Assembly (NCBI GenBank): GCA_016875665.1 | Contig: VGPA01000023.1 | Coordinates: forward strand, 1-11,726 | Reading direction: 5' to 3' | DNA length: 11,726 nucleotides | Origin: Chloroflexota bacterium | Lineage (GTDB): Bacteria; Chloroflexota; Limnocylindria; P2-11E | Part shown: positions 6,487-11,726 of the stretch, one piece after another | Layout of the letters: the number at the start of each line of letters is the position of its first letter | How positions within the stretch are numbered: position 1 is the stretch's first letter | Made by a program: the position numbers and the translations under genes | Notes under the pieces: generated by a model | What the model was told of the DNA's origin: nothing | Seen by the model: only the letters and a program-made list of their open reading frames with translations | Databases searched by the model: none

Positions 6487-7617
6487 GTGCGGGTCGTGGC
6501 TACCGGGCTGGTCTACGACGGACGGGCGCACCCTTCATACGGACGGGTGTGCCGGCGCACCACGCTCACGCGGACGGCCGACGGCACGCTGCTGGTGTCC
6601 TTTCGCCGCGGCTCCGACCAGCGCTCGACCGACGGCCATCCCGTCCTGCTCGCCTCGAACGACGAGGGCCTGACCTGGACGATGCGCTACGACGGGTACG
6701 GGCGGACCGACCTGGCCGGCGTTCGAGGCGAGATGCTCGCGCTGTGCGTCATGGAGCAGACCCCCGGCACGCTCCTCGCCACCTCGCTGTGGATCGACCG
6801 GTCCGACCCGAGCCTGCCCTTCCAGAACCCGGTCACGGGCGGGTTCCTCCCCATGCGCATCGTTCACCTGCGGTCGCGGGACGGCGGACGCAGCTGGGAC
6901 GAGCCGCGCGTCATGGAGACCGTCCCGCACGTCGCCGCCACGCCCGAGACGAACGCCGCGCTCCGCCTCGACGGGGGCGTGCTCGTTCAGCCGTACGGCA
7001 CCTGGAAGGAGTACGGCGATCCCGGCATCCCGCACAGCCGACCGTACCTGCGCTTCTCGCGCGATGAGGGCGCGACCTGGCCGGAGTGGGTGCGCCCGGC
7101 CGAGCACCCCGAGCCGACGGTCCTGTACTGGGATCAGCGGATCGCCGTGCACCCGGTGACCCGGCGCCTGGTGAGCGTGTTCTGGACGCGGGACATCCGA
7201 GCCGAGCGCGATCTCGACGCGCACGTCGCATGGGGCAGCCCCGACGCCCGCACCTGGACCGAACCCGTGCCGATCGGGATCCGAGCGCAGTACTTCCAGC
7301 CCGTGGCGCTCGGCGGCGACCGCCTCGCGGCGGTCTGGGTGGATCGCGAAGTCCCCGGCGTGCTGGCCGCGCGCAGCGACGACTTCGGGCGAACCTGGGA
7401 CCGCAGCGCTGCCGCGGTCCTGTACGAGGGCCGCCCCCCGGACGGCCCCGCCGCCCCCGGGGGCGGCGCGGCGAGCACGTTCATCGGCACGACCATCGCC
7501 GGCTACCAGTTCGGCCACCCGCGCGCGGTGCTCCTTCCGGGAGGGGACCTGCTCGCGGTCTGGTACGCGGGGAGTGAGCGCGCGATGGAGGTGCGCTGGG
7601 CGCGCGTCGCGCTCTGA
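6487..7617 (+). CDS. Sialidase-like (BNR/Asp-box repeat) beta-propeller protein
   Basis: A 376-residue protein with five Asp-box motifs (S-x-D-x-G-x-T/S-W) regularly spaced along the chain: SNDEGLTW (57-64), SRDGGRSW (130-137), SRDEGATW (191-198), a one-residue-short SPDARTW (251-257) and SDDFGRTW (297-304). This predicts a sialidase-like propeller fold. I do not see a clear N-terminal FRIP/YRIP motif, so sialidase activity is not established. Neither candidate N-terminus has a signal peptide, so the protein appears cytoplasmic. GTG 6487 is preferred because it gives MRVVATGLVYDG, a start typical of related proteins, although it lacks a strong ribosome site. GTG 6421 would add 22 atypical residues and GTG 6496 is a third choice. 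A Gly/Pro-rich loop at 316-328 is encoded over a 20-bp palindrome. It stands alone on the plus strand. Possible roles are glycan or glycoside recognition or hydrolysis. Confidence 0.8.
   Translation: MRVVATGLVYDGRAHPSYGRVCRRTTLTRTADGTLLVSFRRGSDQRSTDGHPVLLASNDEGLTWTMRYDGYGRTDLAGVRGEMLALCVMEQTPGTLLATSLWIDRSDPSLPFQNPVTGGFLPMRIVHLRSRDGGRSWDEPRVMETVPHVAATPETNAALRLDGGVLVQPYGTWKEYGDPGIPHSRPYLRFSRDEGATWPEWVRPAEHPEPTVLYWDQRIAVHPVTRRLVSVFWTRDIRAERDLDAHVAWGSPDARTWTEPVPIGIRAQYFQPVALGGDRLAAVWVDREVPGVLAARSDDFGRTWDRSAAAVLYEGRPPDGPAAPGGGAASTFIGTTIAGYQFGHPRAVLLPGGDLLAVWYAGSERAMEVRWARVAL
7449..7468. repeat. 20-bp perfect palindrome inside the sialidase-like gene
   Basis: CGCCGCCCCCGGGGGCGGCG is fully self-complementary over 20 bp, centred between 7458 and 7459. 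It lies in the coding sequence for a Pro-Ala-Ala-Pro-Gly-Gly-Gly-Ala loop. In G+C-rich DNA a Pro/Gly-rich stretch (CCC and GGG codons) can create this by chance, so no function is claimed. Confidence 0.6.
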
Positions 7618-7631
7618 CCCGGATGAGGCGG

Positions 7632-7648
7632 CCCGTGAGCGTCACGGG
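7632..7648. terminator. Candidate bidirectional hairpin terminator
   Basis: CCCGTGA-GCG-TCACGGG is a perfect 7-bp stem with a 3-nt loop. It lies in the 45-bp gap between two convergent genes, 14 bp after the stop of the sialidase-like gene and 14 bp after the minus-strand gene ends at 7663. The position suits termination from both sides. There is no T-run on either strand, so it is not a classical intrinsic terminator. In G+C-rich bacteria such hairpins without a T-run are common at convergent ends. Confidence 0.5.
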
Positions 7649-7662
7649 AATCCCGCGGCCGA

Positions 7663-8652
7663 TCAGCCGGCGGCGGACTCCGAGCGAAGGTACTCCCCGA
7701 ACAGCTCGTTCACGCCCAGCGCCTGCGAGACGTAGCCCTGACGGACCTGCGCGCGAGCGAAGGCCTCGATCGCCGCCCGATTAGCCGTGCTCTGGAGGCC
7801 GTACTCCCGCCACTCCGGGCCGAACACCCGCGGGATCTCCTCGAACGCTTCGGCCGACCACGGGGCGGCGTTTCCCCAGCGGCGCGCCTGCTCGACGTAC
7901 GTCTCGCGGCTCGCCGACACGGCCGCCTGGAGCCGAGCGAGAACCTCGGGGTGCCGCGCGGCGATCCGGCGATCCACGCCGATGAGGTGCAGCACCGGGT
8001 AGAGCGAGGTCGTCCGGAAGTACTCCTCTTCGGCACGGCGCAGATCGCGGTGCAGCCGCCGGAGGGTGGTGCCGGCCTGGTAGTAGGCGGCCGGCGCGAA
8101 GCCGCCGACCAGCGCGTCGAGCCGTCCCTGCGCGAGCTCGTCGGCGAGCGTCCGTCCGGCGCCCACCCAGCGCACGTGTCGCGGCGCGCCCGCGGCGACG
8201 TTCGCGGGCCGCTCGGGCTCGGGGTGGTCGAGCGGGCCTTCCACCCAGGCCACCTCGTCCATCTCGATGCCGGCGTCGGTGAACAGCGACTTCGCCCAGG
8301 TGTTCCCGGTGTCCGACCAGCCGGACACGCCGACCGTCGCGCCCCGCAGATCCGCCACCGACCCGAACGGCGAGTCCGCCCGGACGAAGATCATGCGGTG
8401 GCGGAACCCGCGGTAGATGAAGGCCGGGATGCCGACGTAAGGGCAGTCGCCGCGCGCCGACCGGGCGACGAAGCGGGAAAGGCCCATCTCACAGGCCGGA
8501 AAGGGGTCGCGGCCGAAGGCCGAGGTCTCAGGCGGGTTGTAGCGCACCGTGACGGCCAGCCCGGGAACCGTGACCTCGCCGCGCGCGAGCGGGCCGAGCG
8601 ACTCGTAGGCGGGCGACACGAAGAGCGGGAGCTCGAGCGGCTCCGCGCTCAC
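7663..8652 (-). CDS. 4,5-dihydroxyphthalate decarboxylase-like protein (NMT1/SBP-like fold)
   Basis: A 329-residue protein resembling the 4,5-dihydroxyphthalate decarboxylase (Pht5-like) family, which shares the two-lobed fold of periplasmic binding proteins. Recognisable blocks are LARGEVTVPGLAVTV (22-36), the acidic CEMGLSRFV (54-62), YVGIPAFIYRGFRHRMIFVR (72-91), LRGATVGVSGWSDTGNTWAK (102-121) and RWVGAG (161-166). There is no signal peptide or lipobox, which favours a cytoplasmic enzyme or ligand-binding protein over a transporter component. The start is GTG at 8652, with GGGAGGG five bases upstream and a 4-bp GTGA overlap with the stop of the flavoprotein gene. The two are therefore translationally coupled and probably act together. 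Whether it decarboxylates an aromatic acid cannot be told; no ring-cleavage or dioxygenase genes are nearby. An NMT1-like binding protein is the main alternative. Confidence 0.78.
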   Translation of the reverse strand: MSAEPLELPLFVSPAYESLGPLARGEVTVPGLAVTVRYNPPETSAFGRDPFPACEMGLSRFVARSARGDCPYVGIPAFIYRGFRHRMIFVRADSPFGSVADLRGATVGVSGWSDTGNTWAKSLFTDAGIEMDEVAWVEGPLDHPEPERPANVAAGAPRHVRWVGAGRTLADELAQGRLDALVGGFAPAAYYQAGTTLRRLHRDLRRAEEEYFRTTSLYPVLHLIGVDRRIAARHPEVLARLQAAVSASRETYVEQARRWGNAAPWSAEAFEEIPRVFGPEWREYGLQSTANRAAIEAFARAQVRQGYVSQALGVNELFGEYLRSESAAG

Positions 8653-9152
8653 ACCGTCCCTCCCGCCGGCGCGACCGTCCCGGTTCGGGCGGCGGCCGCC
8701 CGCCGCGCGTGCCGTCGCTCGCGGATGCCCTGCCCCGTGACGATGCGCGTGGGGCGAACCGTGATCACAACCCGCGCCTCGCGCTCGCCCACCTCACCCA
8801 CCCGCCCGTGGTACCGGAGCTGGAGCTGCTCGTGGAACGCGCCGGTGGGGTCCGGCGTGATCGCTTCGACGCGCCCGTGGACCTGGAGGTAGCGCAGCGG
8901 CTCTTCGGGATCGCTGATCAAGACCGCCACGCGCGGCTCGCGCCGGACGTTGCGGTAGTTGTGTCGGGTGGTCGTGTGCGTGAAGAGCAGCACGCCCGAG
9001 CCCGGCTCCCACAGGAACCACATCGGGTTCGCCAGCGGGGCGCCGTCCTCGCGCACCGTCGCCAGGCAGGCGTAGAGCGGACGCTCCAGCAGATCCCGGT
9101 GTGAAGGCGGGACCGCCGGCGCGGCGTCCTCGCGCTCGACCTCGTCACTCAT
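8649..9152 (-). CDS. Pyridoxamine 5'-phosphate oxidase family (FMN/F420 split-barrel) protein
   Basis: A 167-residue protein of the flavin-binding split-barrel superfamily, close to PPOX-class F420-dependent or FMN-dependent oxidoreductases in pattern and length. Landmarks are LYACLATVREDGAPLANPMWFLWE (26-49, first strands), the cofactor-site stretch TTTRHNYRNVRREPRVAVLISDP (60-82) and LRYLQVHGRVEAI (86-98). The C-terminal 25 residues are Arg/Ala-rich and not part of the barrel. ATG at 9152 has GGGAG about 12 nt upstream. It is cytoplasmic. Its stop overlaps the start of the decarboxylase-like gene by 4 bp, while 96 bp separate it from the hydantoinase gene upstream, so it probably begins its own transcript or a loosely linked part of one. 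Cofactor (FMN or F420) and substrate cannot be decided from the sequence. Confidence 0.85.
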   Translation of the reverse strand: MSDEVEREDAAPAVPPSHRDLLERPLYACLATVREDGAPLANPMWFLWEPGSGVLLFTHTTTRHNYRNVRREPRVAVLISDPEEPLRYLQVHGRVEAITPDPTGAFHEQLQLRYHGRVGEVGEREARVVITVRPTRIVTGQGIRERRHARRAAAARTGTVAPAGGTV

Positions 9153-9248
9153 GCCCGCGCAAGACTCCCACCGCTCGCCCGTGGCACAACGTGCGGCACC
9201 GCCAATCGGCCCCCAACCGGGTGGTCGTTCGGCACAGTGCTGAAGGGA
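9153..9248. promoter_or_regulatory. Gap upstream of the flavoprotein gene, possible minus-strand promoter
   Basis: This 96-bp space lies between the end of the hydantoinase B gene and the start of the flavoprotein gene, both on the minus strand. It is long for this compact region and could hold a promoter for the flavoprotein/decarboxylase-like pair. It contains GTGGCAC-AAC-GTGCGGCAC at 9181-9199, whose TGCGGCAC half also occurs in the divergent control region and upstream of the amidohydrolase. I see no clear -35/-10 pair and no hairpin with a T-run. Confidence 0.35.
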
Positions 9249-10910
9249 TCATCGCGTCGAGTCACGGCGCGCCCGCTCCGGCGTGATGAGACCGCGCCGC
9301 AGGTCTCGCTCGACATCGGCCGCCGAACGTTTCCGGGGATCGCCGAACCCGCCGCCCGACGCCACGTGGTACTCGAACACGTCGCGGTCGGACCCGAGCG
9401 TCGCGATACCGCTGCGGCCAAGCTCCGTCTGATCGATCGGCACGCCGTTCCACGTGGCCCGCGTCGTGCTGCCGGACCCGCCACCGAAGAGCCCGGGCGC
9501 GCCGACGCGCGCACGCGATGGCGAGAAACGCACGTCCACCGGCAGGGGGTGACCCGGTAGCCGGCGCAGCGAGACGCGCTGGCCCATCCCGCCGCGGAAC
9601 TCGCCCGCGCCCGCACTGTCGGGCTCCCACTCGCGTTGCTCGACCAGTACGGGTGCCCCTTGCTCGAACAGCTCGACCGGGGTGCTCGCGGCTCCGCTCG
9701 TGTAAATGAACCCGCCGATCCCGTCGCGGCCGGCGCCGCCGCCGCGGCCACCGCCGCCGAACATGCCGATCGAGTAGAAGGAGCCATCGGGCCTGCGGCC
9801 CAGGGCGCCCACCCCCTGGTTCGCCCCGTAGCCGGCCATCGCACGATCGGGAGCGACCTGGGCGATCGCCGCGAGCACGATGCTGCTCACTCGCGTCGTG
9901 AAGATGTGCCGCTCGCCGACCGCGGCCGGGAAGCGGCACGCAAGGACCGAGCCCTCGGGCGCCGCGACGTGCAGCGGCTGGATGGAACCCTCGTTGTGCG
10001 GCAGGTGCGGCGCGAGGACGCACTCGAGCAGGTAGTGCGTGTTCACCACCGTGTACGAGAGCGTCACGTTGTTGCCGCCGACCGGAAACTGCGGCGGCGC
10101 ATCCGGGTAGTCGACGTGTATCTCCTCCCCCGCGACCGTCAGCGCGACCTTGATGCGCACCGGCTCCTCGACCCCGTCGACCATCCCCTCCGCCCGATAG
10201 GTGCCGTCCGGCAATGCGCCGATGATCCCGCGCATCGCGCGCTCCGAACGGCCCTGGATCTCCGTCGCGAGGCCCGCGACGTCCTCGAGCCCGTACTCGC
10301 GCATCAGCGCGAGCAGGCGCGCCGCGCCGACCTCGTTCGCCCCGACCATCGCCTCGAGATCCCCGAGCACCATTTCGGGCTGGCGCACGTTGGCGCGCAG
10401 CAGGTCGAACACGGGCTCACTCGCCCGCCCCTGCTCGTACAGCTTCGTGATCGGGATGAACACACCTTCTTCGTGCACCTCGCGCACGCGCCGATGCGAG
10501 ATGGCGCCGCCGATGTCGGCCTGGTGCGCGACGGTCGCCACGAACGCGACGAGCCGCCCCCGCTCGAAGACCGGCGTGATGATCGCCACGTCATCGAGGT
10601 GCCCGATGCACAGCCAGGGATCGTTGCCGATGAAGACGTCGCCGGGCTCGATGCGCCCGGCGAAGCGCTTGAGCAGGTCGCGCGTGAGCGTCGGGAGCGC
10701 GAGATTGAACGAGGCCATGCCCACGGCACCCATCGCGAGCTGCCCGCCGCTTGCGGTGAGCAGCCCGCATCCGAAGTCCAGTGCCGTGGCGATGATCGGC
10801 GAGAACGCCGTCCGGCGGATCGTCAGCCACATCTGGTCCGAGATGGCGATCAGCCGCGCCCACGCGATCGCGAGGTCCGCCGGATCCAGGCCCGCATCGC
10901 TCCTGCTCAC
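9249..10910 (-). CDS. Hydantoinase B/oxoprolinase family protein (HyuB-type subunit)
   Basis: A 553-residue protein of normal length for the HyuB/N-methylhydantoinase B subunit family. With HyuA these proteins perform ATP-dependent opening of cyclic amides such as hydantoins or 5-oxoproline. Family blocks are present throughout: SDQMWLTIRRTAFSPII (24-40), GDVFIGNDPWLCIGHLDDV (90-108), TVAHQADIGG (126-135), EEGVFIPITKLY (147-158), the DSAGAGEFRGGMGQR segment (431-445), and the C-terminal SGGGFGDPRKRSAADVERD (518-536) with GLITPERA. A glycine-rich stretch lies at 385-400. The start is GTG at 10910, overlapping the HyuA stop (GTGA), so the two subunits are translationally coupled. It is cytoplasmic. 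The ring compound it acts on is not visible; nearby amide hydrolases suggest a role in degrading imported amides. Confidence 0.93.
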   Translation of the reverse strand: MSRSDAGLDPADLAIAWARLIAISDQMWLTIRRTAFSPIIATALDFGCGLLTASGGQLAMGAVGMASFNLALPTLTRDLLKRFAGRIEPGDVFIGNDPWLCIGHLDDVAIITPVFERGRLVAFVATVAHQADIGGAISHRRVREVHEEGVFIPITKLYEQGRASEPVFDLLRANVRQPEMVLGDLEAMVGANEVGAARLLALMREYGLEDVAGLATEIQGRSERAMRGIIGALPDGTYRAEGMVDGVEEPVRIKVALTVAGEEIHVDYPDAPPQFPVGGNNVTLSYTVVNTHYLLECVLAPHLPHNEGSIQPLHVAAPEGSVLACRFPAAVGERHIFTTRVSSIVLAAIAQVAPDRAMAGYGANQGVGALGRRPDGSFYSIGMFGGGGRGGGAGRDGIGGFIYTSGAASTPVELFEQGAPVLVEQREWEPDSAGAGEFRGGMGQRVSLRRLPGHPLPVDVRFSPSRARVGAPGLFGGGSGSTTRATWNGVPIDQTELGRSGIATLGSDRDVFEYHVASGGGFGDPRKRSAADVERDLRRGLITPERARRDSTR

Positions 10911-11726
10911 GCGCCCAGGTCCAGCACGATGCTGCCGTGCGCGTCGACGCGCGCGCGGCCCCCCGGCGGCAGGACGATCGTGGTCTCACGCTCCTCGACC
11001 AGCGCGGGACCTTCGAGCACGGCGCCCGCGGCAAGGCGATAGCGGTCGTACACGGTCGCCTGCACCCCGGGGCCGGGCCCGATGCGGATCGGCCGCGCGC
11101 CCTTCACCGCATCGCCCGCCAGGGCAGCCGCCCCGAGCGCCACGGTGCGGCGCGGGCCGACCGCGGTGACTTTCCAGCTCACGACCTCGAGCTCGCCGTT
11201 CTCGTGATGGCGGCTGTAGAGGCGGCGATAGGTGGCGGCGAAGGCCTCGCGGACGGGCTCGATGCTCCGCGCATCGAGGGTGCCGTCGGGCACCGGCACC
11301 GTGAGCTCGAACACCTGGCCGCGGATGTGCACGTCCGCTTCGCGCACGACGCGGACGTCGGGCGCGGCGACGCTCGCCTCGGCCAGAGCCGCCAGTCCGA
11401 GCGCCGCCATCTCGCCGAGCGCACGGTTCACCGCATCCCAGTCGATCTCGCGCACTCTCGCGGGCAGCGATCTGGCGTACGTGAAGGAGAGCGGCGCCAC
11501 GAGAGATCCCAAAGCCGACGTCGCGCCGGCTCCGACCGGGAACACGATGCGGCTGACGCCCAGCTTCCGGGCGACGGTCGCCGCGTGCGCGGGGCCGGCG
11601 CCACCGAACGCCACCAGCGTGACGCGCCGCGGGTCCCAGTTGCGCTCGACCAGGTGCGCGCGCGCAGCCTCGGCCATGCTCTCGCTCACGACGTCGTGGA
11701 TCGCGGCGGCGGTCCGCAGCGGCGTG
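10907..11726 (-). CDS. Hydantoinase A/oxoprolinase family protein (HyuA-type subunit), C-terminal part
   Basis: The last 272 codons of a gene that continues beyond the right edge; the first in-window residues read TPLRTAAAIHDVVSESM. This is the C-terminal part of the HyuA/oxoprolinase subunit, an ATP-dependent enzyme of the actin-like ATPase superfamily. The strongest marker is LVAFGGAGPAHAATVARKLG, followed by IVFPVGAGATSALGSLVAPLSF, the region that closes the nucleotide-binding domain. The C-terminal domain contains DVHIRGQVFELTVPVP, VYDRYRLAAGAVLEGPALVEE and the ending GSIVLDLGA, all typical. GTG near 11689 is only an internal valine codon, not the start, because family sequence continues upstream of it. 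The stop overlaps the start of hyuB by 4 bp. Without the N-terminal half the catalytic and nucleotide motifs cannot be checked, so the exact reaction (hydantoin, N-methylhydantoin or oxoproline) stays open. Confidence 0.93.
   Translation of the reverse strand, partial: TPLRTAAAIHDVVSESMAEAARAHLVERNWDPRRVTLVAFGGAGPAHAATVARKLGVSRIVFPVGAGATSALGSLVAPLSFTYARSLPARVREIDWDAVNRALGEMAALGLAALAEASVAAPDVRVVREADVHIRGQVFELTVPVPDGTLDARSIEPVREAFAATYRRLYSRHHENGELEVVSWKVTAVGPRRTVALGAAALAGDAVKGARPIRIGPGPGVQATVYDRYRLAAGAVLEGPALVEERETTIVLPPGGRARVDAHGSIVLDLGA

Noticed and set aside
9182..9198. Sigma-54-like -24/-12 promoter (TGGCAC followed by GC-rich box)
   Set aside because: The -12 TTGC element does not match at the required spacing, and the orientation would read antisense into the hydantoinase gene.
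1..11726. tRNA, rRNA, riboswitch, CRISPR array, insertion sequence, attachment site or origin
   Set aside because: I saw no tandem spaced repeats, transposase-like protein, tRNA-like cloverleaf or recognisable RNA element; non-coding DNA is limited to short gaps.

Overview
The window is a G+C-rich (roughly two thirds G+C by eye), densely packed bacterial chromosome segment. It holds ten protein genes, two of them cut by the window edges, and only about 470 bp of non-coding DNA. There are no RNA genes, insertion sequences, CRISPR arrays or phage genes. The mix of Opp/Dpp-type importers, a Tat-type lipoprotein binding protein, hydantoinase A/B subunits, an M19 dipeptidase and a split-barrel flavoprotein, with many GTG starts, resembles soil heterotrophs of high G+C lineages such as Chloroflexota, Actinomycetota or Methylomirabilota (Rokubacteria). 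I cannot decide among these from the sequence alone.

Layout. (1) 1-2054, plus strand: the tail of a family 5 solute-binding protein, then two Dpp/Opp-type permeases overlapping by 4 bp. No ATPase gene follows in the window. (2) 2073-6319, minus strand: a second solute-binding protein (Tat-type lipoprotein), then a metal-dependent amidohydrolase, then an M19-type dipeptidase, apparently one operon read right to left. (3) 6320-6486: a divergent control region with nested inverted repeats. (4) 6487-7617, plus strand: a five-Asp-box sialidase-like beta-propeller protein without an export signal. (5) 7663-9152, minus strand: a flavin split-barrel (PPOX-type) protein translationally coupled to a cytoplasmic protein of the 4,5-dihydroxyphthalate decarboxylase/NMT1-like fold. 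(6) 9249-11726, minus strand: hydantoinase B/oxoprolinase subunit, preceded by the C-terminal part of hydantoinase A, which runs off the right edge.

Inferred joint role: import of small peptide-like or cyclic amide compounds by the two binding proteins and shared permeases, followed by cytoplasmic hydrolysis by the ATP-dependent HyuA/HyuB pair, the amidohydrolase and the dipeptidase. The decarboxylase-like protein, the flavoprotein and the propeller protein have no clear substrate. The substrate of the whole cluster is not readable from the sequence.
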